Assembly: GCA_029204225.1 (NCBI GenBank) | Contig: CM055107.1 | Span: forward strand, 30,839,410-30,903,409 | Length of the DNA: 64,000 nucleotides | DNA from: Diphasiastrum complanatum | Taxonomy: Eukaryota > Streptophyta > Lycopodiopsida > Lycopodiales > Lycopodiaceae | Direction: 5' to 3' | Part shown: positions 1-13,500 of the stretch, in pieces | How the letters are laid out: every line of letters starts with the position of its first letter | How positions within the stretch are numbered: position 1 is the first letter of the stretch | Position numbers and translations under genes: made by a program | Notes under the pieces: generated by a model | The model's input: the letters and a program-made list of their open reading frames with translations, nothing else | What the model was told of the DNA's origin: nothing | Databases searched by the model: none

Positions 1-1490
1 TCAAATACCATTTTCATTCCCCATGTCCATATGGCGTAATTGGTTCCTTGAAATTTATCAACCACTTTGGCTTCAATGGAGTTTGCAAGCTCAAGCGACA
101 TCTCAATCTTTTTGCATCTTTCCTAGATCATTTGTAGGTGACATCTAAGTAGCATGATCCAGTTGATGATGAAACCTATGTTGTGTTGTCGCTTGAAGTG
201 TGTGGGCTGACATAAATTTTGTGAATGAAGGTTGCTAATCAAACCCTGGGGCCTGCATTATCAGACCTACATAGCTTCAGTTAATCAAGATCGATCAAGA
301 TGCATACAGTAAAATTAGAAGTCAAATTGCATATAGATATGAGTAGAGATTGATCAATCAGAAAAGGGCATTTAGCCTCATCACATGTCATTTTCTTATC
401 CTAGAAACAAAGTTAACTTCAAGAAGTTCAATAAGTGTCTACATGGGAATCAAAACATCAAGAAGCATTTATGGCGCCCACTTCCACATAGGCACAACTA
501 CCAACGTATACCTAGGGTAGTGTCAGGGAGCAGTGGCTCTCCTTGAACTACACTCATACGCAAACCACAATAAAGCATGTATAGATAGATCTCAAACTCA
601 AACTTTATTGAATTCACAATAATTACATGGCATCAACAAGCATGAAACACAGTGGAGCTGGCTGCCATGTCTCCTCCCAAGCTTTGCTGCATAGATTATG
701 ATGAGGAATGCCTCTCTCTAGGCTCACTTATGCACAATCCTCAAGCACCCCTTAACTTTGACCTTTCCTAACGTCCTCACATGACCAATTCCATGCACGG
801 TTGACACTTGCCACTTGGTAGTACCTTGACATATAGGCAAGCGAGTAACCTGACATGTGTCACTCATACAGTAGACCAAGTGAGGGGATTGGCAAAGCTC
901 CTGTTCTTGATCAAGAGGGAGTACCTATGTGCTGTAATTCCCACGATCTCCAATAGCTTTGAAGGTTGATGCACACCCCATACAAGTGATGACACACTGT
1001 AACCGCCCATCCGCAGGGTTATTGCCAACCCAACCCCATTCACTAGAGTTACCGACATTGTCATGCCTGGTTAAGCAGTGGAGGGATGCTGGAAAGTGAA
1101 GATCTGCCAAGAGCAGGAGAAAGGAATACGGACTAGCACAGGAGAGTGAAATGATTATTTAGCTTTAATTGCATCCTTCAATGTGGTAGATTAATCAGAA
1201 AAGCATTGCAACGAGGGAAGTATAATTTTTTTTTTACATGAATTATTCTTGGCACTCAGCAGACTCAAAACACATGCTATCTTCCATAGTAGATTTTCAA
1301 TCAAGACGCTGATACTGTAATGTTGATAGACATCTGGTCTCATATTGCCTGATGCAGGGATTTATTGCTTTTGAGGTTGAGTTGGTTGTATAAAAACAAG
1401 TCTGGAAACTATAGTTACTCTGGTCATACATGACTTCATAGAAGCTTCTGATCTTTATTGACCCAAGTCTAATGCAGCTACATCTTTCAG
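1..1490. other. Unassigned flank or first intron upstream of the DCC gene
   Basis: No coding segment was recognised here on either strand. Short open frames around 864-1110 on the minus strand have no family resemblance. The downstream exon at 1491 begins in mid-codon, so a transit-peptide exon of the DCC gene must lie here or left of the window, but I could not pick it out. Confidence 0.4.
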
Positions 1491-4400
1491 AGAAGTTGAT
1501 GGGTTATTTGCTGCCACCGACGAAGCTATGGCTTTTAATGGACTTAATGGACCAGAATCATTGGAAAACTGGACAATTAAAATGCTATACGATGGCGAAT
1601 GTCCACTCTGCATGAGAGAGGTGCTATTCACAATCTCCTTTTAACCCAACACCAGTGAAGATATCTGTGGCATGATATTAAATATGCTTTCACATCATTT
1701 TACAAAGGCTTGTAGTGTTAAATAGCAGATTATACATGACTTTCATCTTTCTTACAGTTAAACTGAACTGGTCTTTAGGGTCATAACTCCCTTTTCTTTG
1801 AGGGCATTGCTAAGTGCACTAGCACAGTTCAGATAGAGTAATTTAAGTTCATTTCTGTTCTTGCCAATGAAAAGCATGTATTTTAATTTTGAAGGGTCTA
1901 CATTAGATTGTGAAAATGTAGCCAGCATTTCCAACTAGCCCATTGTTAATATTAAAATGTACACTTGGCTTTTTCAAGCTATGTCCTTTCTTTCTAAAGT
2001 AAAATTCTACGATTTTCAGAAGTTTTTTCATTGTTGTGCTGGCCAGGTGTTTTGCCTTCAGTATCTAAGTTTTTCAGAGCTGCACACTATACTTGCCTCC
2101 AACACCCAATTTTAATGGCTTTCCAATTTTGTGCTGCATGTCGATAGCAATCCATTATCTCTATTTTTGAGGTGCCATAGTATAAGCTGATGCTGTGGGT
2201 TTTACTCAATTGCTTCAGAACGACCTTGTCTGCTCATATCATTCCATTATTAGTTGTAGCCCGTGTTCCAACCAGTATGAACCTGCTCACAATTTGAACA
2301 GTACCTGTACCTGTGGACATTGATTTGAAGAAAAGACAAGTTTTCCAGCTCATTCGCAAAGGTGAAGGTAGTTAGTGTGAGATATTCCGCAAGTCTTTTG
2401 TCTGCAACAGGTTCTCATGTGAAATACCAGGTCTAAGACAGTGTCTTGGATACTTGAAATGAAATAACTGGCAATATACAGTGGCAACTGGATTGAATGG
2501 GGTTTGAAGTGGAATTAAAATTCCAACACTCCCCTGAATTCGACTTCAAACACTTAAATAATCTTCAAATTTAACATCTTAAATAAACGATGCTTGTCCT
2601 TTGGTAGGGCTTTAATGAGGCTGTCTATTCTCATTGCTGCTCTCGTGCTATCTGTGATGGCTACGCTCGATTACATAGATGATTAGTCAAGTGTAATTAG
2701 TCAGTAATAAATTTTGATAAGTGTCCTTAAGGTAGCTTACAAGAACGGCTAAGCGGAATGTATAATACAGTTAACATGCAGATTGCGCAGTTCTAATTGT
2801 GAAGACCGAGTAGGGTTGAAAGTCCATTGAACATATTCAGGGTCGACAAAGGGCCGAATGTGTTTGAAGTTGTGAAGGGTTGAATTTGAATGTCCTCTGA
2901 ATAAATTCGAGTCAAGTCAGGTTGACAATGATCCGACAATCCTGCGAATATTGTTCGAGTCAAGATGGGTCAACAGTCGTTCGAATATTATTCAAGTCAA
3001 TGTAGTTGACTGTGCAAACTTTTGTGTATTTCTACAAGTCCTTTGTCTGTAGCAGGTTCCTGTGTAAAATACCAGGTCTGGGACACTGTCGTGGATACCT
3101 GAAATGAAATAATTGGTAATATACAGTGGCGATTGAATCAAATGGGGTTTGAAGGGGAATTAAATTCCAACATGAGGAAGAAAACATATTCAAGAAAGGT
3201 TTTACAAATGACTTTAGTTTATGAACATGAGTTTTCTTGGAGAAATTTTGTTGCAATGTCTATTTACTTGGTATCTGACTTGTCCATTGTTTGCCGGAAT
3301 GTTCATGTCAAGTTATGCATAGGAACTTACAATTTCAATATACTAGCATAAATTATTTCTTATCAATAACAAGAGCACAAAAGGACATGATTTTTGATGG
3401 TAGCTATGAAATTGATGAAAATGTAATTATCCATGAATATGTTCAAGATGGACTATGAACAGCTAACTCGGAGATAGATAACATCATTCACTCACCTTGG
3501 CTCCAAGAGAATGCAAATTCTTCCTTGTAAGCAACAAAGTTTTCACTTGAAGGGAACTAAAAAGGATAGCTTTTACCCAAAGTCTTGTGCTGACTTGTCC
3601 ATATATGTTCACAAAAGAAGAGTAACACTGGGAACCAATTGAATTCATTTGCATGACCTTGTAGAGATTAGCTTGTTAGAGACCTGCCCTGATGTATAAT
3701 GAAGCAAGCGTGCATGTGAACAGTAGAGAAATCCATGGTAGGAAGAACTGCAAAAATCAGTTGTTTTAGTAAGGAATGGAGTCCTTCAAGCCATCGCGAG
3801 GTAGTTAAGAAAAACTGGCTAGTGCTCCACTCAGCAATGATTGATACTAGTTTGTCATGGCTGAGAAAAGGTAAAAAGGAGAAGTAGCCAGTGAATTTTA
3901 AAGATCTAGGAGAGCTTGCAATTTCCACAATTGTGACTCCAACTAGCACCAATGAATATGCAGACTTGAGAGGGTAGTTAATAGCTTTTTTAGAAGGGGA
4001 ACATCTGCCATATGGCTGTTTAGAGGGTTAGTTTTATATTCAGAAATATAGATTTGTTCTACATCTAGTTTTAGTTAGGAATAGGACTTACATTTGTATC
4101 CACTCTTCAATGTCTCACGATGAATTTTCAGTGTAGAATTTAGTTTATGGACAAAACAGATCGATTTTCTTATAGACTATAGTAAAGATTTACTAATGCA
4201 TTTTGGCTCTTGGCCTAAGTATTTCCTGATACTGACTGAACATCTTTCCTATGTATCTCTGTTGTTGTCTGCTGGTTCACATCCAAGCCCTTCTACTTAA
4301 TCCTGGATAACTGATCCAGTTTCAATCTATGTGCACAGTCATTCAACAATGGAATGTGATTTGCTCCCAAAGCCAACACTTTAGGTCTCGTGGCTCCAGT

Positions 4401-4533
4401 TTGTAGTCCCAACTTTTTTTGAATTGTGAGAGAGAAAGAGAGACAATGTGTGTTTGTATGTGTGACAGAGAGAGATATGTTAGAAAGGAGAGAGATTTTT
4501 GTTTTGAGAGAAGTAAATCGATTTATAATTTTT

Positions 4534-4585
<52 letters not shown>

Positions 4586-7500
4586 CCCATGATCACAGGG
4601 AGCCATTGGCCATGATTTGTTCCTTCTCGGTGGCAGTTTCCAACTCTTAGAGCATGAAGTTCATGCTGGCAATTCAATATTTGCAAGTAAGGAAAATCAT
4701 TTTGCAATTAAAAAGAACCTCTTGAGTTTTTGAAAGTAGAGAGAATCTAAATAAAATTATTATCAGTTCTATTCTAGGCTGTACCAGAGCATTAGTAATT
4801 TCTCGTCTTGGGGGGAGGTTTAAAATTGTTCCTGCTCCGTACGAGCACATGGCTACAGAGTAGTGCACAAGAAAGAACATGCTCTTAAAAAAAAAAGAAC
4901 AAACTATCTACATGTGCTCAAATGCACAATGTAGTTGCAACTTTGTATGCTGGGCTTCATTTAAGGCAATACAATTTTGTGCTAAAACATTGTTGGTTTC
5001 TCTATAAAGTGAAGATCTTCACCTGTTCTTTTAATTGCGGTTTTGAAGCCACTTAATTTCATCATAACACATGAATCCATTCAAGTTACATCATACAATG
5101 CTTATGTCTTGATTACTTTGGGCAATCATACATTGCTTATGTCCTGATTACTTTGGGCAAAGCTGTTGCAATTTTCTTCTCAATTGGTTTAAGCTCTTGG
5201 CATATGGGGTTTTGTAGGTCAGAATGTTACAAGAAAGGAACAAAGCTTTTGGAACAATCAAATTTGTCGACATTAGTGCACTCAATTATTTGCCAGACGA
5301 TAATGGTGGAATCACTTTTGAGATGGTTTTTGATATTGAACTCCTATCCCAATGACATATTTCAATTTCTGATTTTGTAGCAGCTAGAAATCAGTGTATC
5401 AAAATTCTAAAACTTATTGATGTCAAAGTGTATTCTTTTTTGCACTTTCCTCCATGTTGCGTATTTGATTGCAAAAATGACAAATTTCTCAAAGAGTTTT
5501 TTGAAAAAGGAGAAAAAATGATTTTTGACATATGATGAGTAGTGATTGTTGACATACGATGAACATTTGGAGTTGTAACACACCAAATAAGCTTTTAGTT
5601 TCACTTTTCTTGATTGTAAGGACATGTAATGCTTGAAGCAAGTTGAATTGATGGTGAATTATGCGGATCTTGTGAGCAGGCTATGGGGCGAATTCATGCA
5701 ATTCTGAAAGATGGAACTATACTTCAAAATGTGGAGGTGAGTTGTTCATAATCCCAAGACCTCATAATTTTTGCATTCCATCTACGTATGGAGGGTTGAA
5801 ATAACCACTAACAATGAAAAACGAATGACTTTCCAAACCCTAGAGTGGAACAAGGCGAGGTGGATGATATTCTATTGTAGATTGGATACAGGAAACAAAA
5901 ATATTACAAGATACGGGAGGCACACAATAAACAAGATGCTAACATCAATAGTGTGTGGAAACAATTATCAATACAACGGTTTCTTTGCCAAATCTATAAG
6001 TAAGAGACATAAAAGGGACACAATAAAGAAGATGATAACATTCATTCGTGTGTGGAGACAATGCAAAGGTTTCTTTGCCAAATCTATAAGTAGGAAACTC
6101 CAACTCATGGTGGAGAATACCACTACAAATCACTTGCTAATGACACAATTTTTTGAATGCTTATGCTAAAATTAACTTACTAGTTTTTATGTTTGTGAGT
6201 CTATTGCACTAGATAGATGGATACTATCAAACCAATTTAAAACCTTGACATACATTACAAGCAGAGAAAAGGGACCAAACTTCAATTCATGGATGAAAGT
6301 TGATTCAAAAGTTTTCTAACTTTGCATGACATCCTATTGCAAAACAAGCAATGTATTTTTTAAAATCTGGAAAAAAATTAGAATACTAAAAGGTGTTTCA
6401 AATTTGATGACCTTGAATCACGATTCGTTGTGGCTGTGCTCTAGATAATTATTGGCTGTAGTTTGTAGTATTCCAAGTTGTAGAGTAGCTCGTTACATAC
6501 TTTTTCACTTTCATTTAGTTCTCGCAAAAAACTTGAAAGATCGTGTTAAATTAGGGTTTTGACCATAGTGCAACAACGTTGTAGCGATCTTTTCTAGCAT
6601 GTTGTTAATAAATAACATTTGTTCGAAATCTGTTTTGCAATTTTTGACGTGGGAGCTTGCAAAACAATGTTTGTTAAGTATGTGCCTTAGTTGTCCAAAA
6701 CAATGTGAAGCGGTTATCTCGTCTATAAATCTCACAACCTTAAATGTTAAGTTGAAGAAAAAGATTATGCTTGTGCTTGAAATTTGTGTTGATATGCTTG
6801 ATTCTACTTGTTATCAAGCATGAGACTTGTTGATTTGGTGAATGGCTAAATATGGACACTTTTCTTCACATTCAAGTCACACAACTCACTAAAACTCAAA
6901 TCAATCACACAATTACCAACAATCTTTATTGAATGAAAACACAACATAAAGTTACAATACCTCGATGGTGGATCATGTGGGCGATGGACTTTCTCACAAC
7001 TAGAATTTCATTGGAAAAACTAACAAGCTACTCACTACTTGTGATGGAGGGTATTGATACTTTCTCCCAAGCACCTCCTAAAGGAGTCGATGAAGTTTTC
7101 TAGTATCCTATGGTGTTTTTTTTATGCTCATAGAAGGGGGCTTTAGGCTTTTATTTAGAATTTTTTCTAAAGAAAAAAACCTTGTTTTGTACAAACGAGT
7201 ATCTTATGTATCTATGGAATGATATATTTCAAACAAAAAGATTGAATACAAGTATTATATGTCACGTAATAGATTATACGTCTAGATCTATCATTAACAC
7301 TTGCATATATCAACTTTTTATTATGAGTGTTGAATGTGAAGGCAAATTAAACTCGACATTATCTATTGTCTAAATCATGAGTGTGTTGGAAATTGGAATC
7401 TTATTTAACATAATAAAGTCAATAATGTTCATAGATCTTGATTATATGTACGTTTAGTGTTCTTTTCATGTAAAAATTTATGGTTCTTGGACATTATGTT

Positions 7501-10500
7501 AGGTTTCAGACTGCTTATTGCCTAGAATATTGTTGTTTTAATATTTTGACATTTATGTTATTACTTGACTAAAAAGATGATCGAAGTAGCTAATTTCATG
7601 CTTTCATTTCAATTGACAATATTTTATGACTATTGTGACAGGCGTTCAAAAGATTGTATGAAGAAGTTGGGCTTGGTTGGGTTTATGCTATCACCAACTA
7701 TGAACCGGTATGTTTCCCATCTCTTGTTAATAGACTCTTCATATCAAAAATTTGAAGAGTAGGTTGTGATTGGTGTTTTCTACCTATAAAAGCTAGTGTT
7801 CAAACTTCGAAGCTACATTTTCAACAAGCTGACACCATGCCCTTATTCTTGATTGATCCAGTAAGTTCACGTGGTCCACTTACTGGTCGTTCTTATTGCA
7901 CTTGCTCTTCCCCTTTTTCATTTTTGAAATATTTGGCATTGAAACATTGTGTTTTTATAATTAGTTTTTAAGTGAGTAATTCCAAATTTATTTCTACAAT
8001 CTAGGCATGACTACACTCCCTAGGTTCGCTTTGTTTGGAACAATGTAAGCACAAAAGCTCTTTTTGTTAGAAAGTTTGATGAAAGTTCAATGCAATCCCT
8101 ATAAAATTGCTACATAAGTCCATGTATGAAGAAAAGAAAAGAAACGAATTCAAACACTATAGCCCATTGAAAAAATTGCATGGAAAGTAAATGTGAAGCA
8201 CTTCATGGCAACCAACTTAGAAGAGAAGAGTCATTGTTTTAGCTTGCATGTTTCTCAATCGTGGAAGAAAGGTGAGCATCCAGATGTACGTTGATTGAGC
8301 AACTATTTTCAAGCCTTCGATAACTTTCTTTTTCACATTCCAAACAAGTCCATTCGCCAACAATATGCAAATAGTTTGTTGGTATTCCTTGAAAAAGATA
8401 ATGCTATTTGTTCAAGTTGGTCAATGGAGTTCTTACAATATTCAGCATTGAAGTTAATGTTTTAAATCATAAGGGTATGTGCACACAAAAAGCTTTGCCA
8501 CATTGCTGGAATTTTATTGCAAGAACTCAGTCTTTTAGATGCACCTCCATATGCAAGTCATAAATAGTGAAAAACACATGCATGCTCATGCTTTAGATGC
8601 ACCTTCACATGCAAGTCATAAATAGAAAAAAGTGCATACTTTTCCCTTTTTCTCACATGCTTCCGTAGGCTCTCAACTTACATGACACACCAACATCATC
8701 ATCCAACAATAATAAAATAAAGTCTGTCTATTTGTATTCACAAAATTATTTTAGTCTATTAATTGAAGTCAAGAACCATAGGTATAAAATATATTTAGCT
8801 TTAGGTGTTGAATTGGAGACTTGGGAAATTAGAGTACTGAATCTCCCAATTACAATACAAGAGCATAACGAATGAATTAGTATCTGTGTTTTAAATTTAG
8901 TTCGAATAAATGTTATTTTAGATTATGAATGATTATTTAAAAAGTCCAATTTTGAACATTGATTTTGAAAGACATGTTTTTTTTCGTTAGAGAAGGGGAT
9001 AAAATAGTTACAATATTTGGTGAAAGTATGTTCATCCTTTTGAAAGAGTTTCTACAACTAACATAATGAAAGTTCTTGATGTTTCACAATATGATGTGTA
9101 TCCTTTGTTTGCTTTGTCTATTGTGGAATTTTTTGTAAGGCATCTAAACAGTTGTGAATTTTCCAAAATTATTAACTCAATGGATTTAGATGTTAAGCAA
9201 ATTGAAAAGAATGTAATTATAGATGATTTTATGAAGATGTATTTCCAACAGAAGTATGTCATGCATGGTTTACCGTTCTCTAGGTTAGTAGATCACATGA
9301 CAGATTGAGCTAGCCTATCTCTAGACAATGTCATATTTTTTCTCAAAAGGAGGAGATAGAGATTACTAATCATATAGAAAACTATTTAAGAATGAGACAT
9401 TTACAACCTAGTAACTCACTTCGGTGTGCTCCTGTTTGTTTTTGAATGAAAGAAGAATAGAGGCTTTCGGATGTGTGTGTCGTACAAGGGATTGAATAAG
9501 GTAATTATAAAGAATAAATATCTATTGCCTAGGATGGATGAACTGGAAATGGCTAAGGGGAAGGTAAATACCTCACTAAGATAGATCTCAGGATTGGGTA
9601 CCATTAGATCAGGATACATCCAATTGATGTGCAAAAAAATGGTTGTCGGATAAGATTTGGACATAGAAACACCTCTTTTGGGAAGAAGACCGATGAAGAG
9701 AAATCAAGGTAGCTGTTGAATGGCCAATTTTGAAAATAAATAGGGAAGCTAATTCTTTTTTAGGATTTAGTCTTTTTTTTTTTTGTAGGTTTATTGAGGG
9801 ATATGCTATGGTAGCAACATCACTTAATGAATTGGTAAAGGTTAGAGTGAATAAGAAAATAAAAGTCCACCTATTGTATGGAATGAGGAATCGAATCGGT
9901 GCTTTGAAAAGTTCAAAAGCATGATTGTTTTCACTTTCGTGTTACAAATTTTAGATTCAGATATATTACAGATTGTCAATGAATGTTAAGGGTGTCTATG
10001 TTAAGTGAGAATTTCAAAGCACTATCCAAAGCGCACCTATTCTTTCATTGATAGAGTTTGCTTACACTAGCAAAAAATACTTATAGTGACATGTGGAGCA
10101 ACACATGGTGTGTCATGGGTGTATTAAAATGGCATGAATGAAAATTTCAAGTCAAGTTTCTAGAAATGCTAGAATAATTTCTCAAAGGCGACATTTGTAA
10201 AAGGTAGAACAATTGCAATTTAAAATTTGAATTGATCTTGATGTTGGACCCAAAATTTTTAGATTTACCTGTTTTCATTTTAAAGATATCATAAAATGGA
10301 TAGGTGACAAAATAAATAAGACTAATTTTTGTGGCATGTTATATGGCCAAACTTTGACAATGAAGCAATTCCAAAGTTGAAGGCTTTGTAAGGCCCATTT
10401 GAGTGGGTGGATCTATTAAAATATACCAAATATAGCTTTAGTTAAAGAAGGATTCAAATACCTAGTAAACCCTTAATACAAACGACATGTGAATAATATA

Positions 10501-13500
10501 GTGCACCTATACTCCTAGCAATCTCATATTTTCATCAAAATCAAATGAAAATATCATAAATAAACTATTTTCACCACATTAGTGCTCTAGTTATTCACCA
10601 ATGCTTAATCAAAATTTACAACTTTTGCAATTTTCTACAAAGCAAAGCTGATGACATGAAATACTCTTGTCAATGAATGTTAAGGGTGTCTATGTTGTGC
10701 AATTAATTGCTCCCAGAAAACAAATGGATGTTTAGACGTGGAAAAAGTGAATCCATACCATGAAGACGCTCATTATGCTTGGCTTGTAGAGCTAAAACTC
10801 CCAAATAATCTTCGAGTTGTGCTTCACTACAAACATGAAGTATAGCTATTGAAATGCATTGAAACATATAATGAGAAATATGTCCTTGGTATGATTTCTT
10901 CACTTTTTACTACTACTTGTGGCAGATACGTAGGTGATTGAGTTGCATGAAGCACATTTTGGAGCTTTGAGAATATAGTTGGTAAATATCGTGATTTTGT
11001 TTTGACAAAAGGAATCCCATACATATGATGTCACATATAAACTTGTACATTTAATATATGTTAACATATGTTATAAAAGTCTAGACTCACTTATGGACAC
11101 CATCATCTTAGGGAAGATTTATAAATAATGACAAGTTCATGTATCGTTGTTGATGAGCATTTGTTTACTTACGTATAAATATAACTATTGCTCATAACTA
11201 GAAAAAGTTGATGATTATGAAAGACTTGTCGTTTCATAATATGTGTGCACATTTTGGTAGAGAGCTACAAAAGTTCTATGAGTAGCTTGTTTCATTAGAA
11301 AGTTTGTAAGAAGAAGTCTTAGATTTGGTTGTTTTGACACTAGAGAAGCTTTGCTCTTTTGTAAGATGACATCTTCCCAACACTTGGCGAGCCTATTTAA
11401 TCAGTGTACTTTATTTTTCACAATGTACAAGTATTATAGGCCACAATTTTTTGGTGCAGAATTTGACATAAAGATCGTGATGTATGTATGTATAATAGTT
11501 GTACTATGCACTAATGATTGTCAATTTTTGCATTTTCACAGTTTTCAAGCATTGCAGAATCTTTGTACAACATATGGGCAAAGTATCGCTTGCCTCTAAC
11601 AGGTTTCTCACTCTTTTGCACTGTCATTTAAATATGCATCGCTTTTGCAGTCGACATACACGACAATTTTTTCTTGAAAATGAGCATATTTTTTTGTAGA
11701 ATGAAGAAGATTTATTGCCTAAAAATCACCTAACTCAAGAATTCAAAGTGATACTATTAGTACCTAATACCAAGCTAGTATTTTTTCTAATTTATCACCA
11801 AAAGGTTTAAAAGTTTTGATTGTGAAAAATTGCCTATGCTGGCAAATCTAGCCATGTAGAACTTTGTAAATATTGTGTATAATTGGGTTCCACACATGTA
11901 ATGCCAAGATGCCATGTGGCAACCCACTCCTAATATAGATTAGGTCAAGTCAAGAGAGTTGGTCATGTCTATTTGGTGGTCATCCCTACTTTATAGGATC
12001 TACACCTAAGTTTAAGATGAAAATTTGACCAACTAGCTACCTACCAAGCATAACTCTAGGATCTAGGCTAGGGTTTCACTTTAGGTCAAGGAGAGTGAGT
12101 TAACTTCCTTATTACATGCTGGAAATCCACGTAACTTCAAGAAGGAAGTCGAATTTGCTATGTATTCCCTCTCTCCATAGTGAGAAGATAGAAAATTTTT
12201 GGAGCTCATTGGCAATCTCAAGCTAGTTCACTATGTACATTGAGTTTTTGTGATCCAAATGAAATTAAATGAATTTCTACTTGTTCCTCAGGTTGAAGGC
12301 CGTACTACATACTGTAGTACACATGTGTGGGCTCGGATTTCAAGGTTGATTAATGCTTTTGATTGTTAATGCTTGTTGTTTGTCAAATTACCAATCTAGA
12401 TCAACTTTTTTGTGTCTAGTTTTTTGATAGATTGTTAATTAAGCATCCAATCACTCTTGTGGATCTTTTGTAGATCCATTTATGGTCCTAAAGTACAATA
12501 TTTTCACATGGTACAGAGCCAAGTGCAAGAGCATAAGTCATTGCAAGTTTTGGTGCTAAAAAGTAATATTGAAAGGGCAAGCTAGAATCTTGATTTTGGT
12601 AAGGAGATTTGATCCCAAACTTGGTAGGGGTCCAAATCCGTACTTTTCACATGTGTGGGCACTTCTGAACCTGCATTTAATGCATGATATTCATTTGATT
12701 CAAAGAAATTCAATTTGTGAGCTTTTGATGTAATTTTTGGTGGAAATCTTAGGATAAGCTACCAAGATTGAGTGCCATTGATTAGGTTTGACATAGGGTC
12801 ATGATATTTAATTAATATAGGTTGAAATCAGGTCCTCTAAACTTGTTTTACAGGTCTCGAAAGTACATCAACAAGTGTGAGAGAGATTAAGTCATTTTTT
12901 TGTCCAAAAATAGCCAAAATTGGCAAGATTTGATTGTTAGTAGATTTCACATCTTCTTATTTTCATTCCAACTTTGTGAGGGAATGATAGAACTGAGATT
13001 ATAAGTCCATTTGTTGGATTAGATATCTAATTTGAGTGAAACACTACAAGAGAGAGACCTTAGTGAGTTTCTAGAGATAATCAAATCCATTTCTTGGCAA
13101 GATTTGTTTGAAAGTAGTTTTCACTTCATCTTATCTTCATTCCAGCTTTGTGAGGGAGTGATAGAACTGTGATTATAAGTCCATTTGTTGGATTAGAAAT
13201 CAAATTTGAGTGAAACACTGCAAGTGTGAGACCTTTGTGAGTTTCAAGTCAAATCAAATCTGTTTCTTGTGTGTAGAATTCACTAGTAAGATGGGATTAG
13301 CTAGAGCATACCTTCTAGAAACTAGTGAGAGATTGAATTCTACAAATTATGCTATTTGGAAGGTTAGGATGGAGTCACTCTTGGTGCTCCAAGACCTTTA
13401 TGAGTTCTTGATTGAAGATGAAAATCAACCTCTAGGTGCACATGAGTTAGCTAGATACAAGAAGAGATCTAGGCTTGCATTTCATTGTGTGAAAATGAAT

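Noticed and set aside
4426-4650. Open frames over the GA tract
   Set aside because: Encoded only RE/SL dipeptide repeats from the microsatellite; the same holds at 19283-19546, 39160-39450 and 49811-50155.
9032-9308. Overlapping frames on both strands in a DCC intron
   Set aside because: No family features; one simply mirrors the other.
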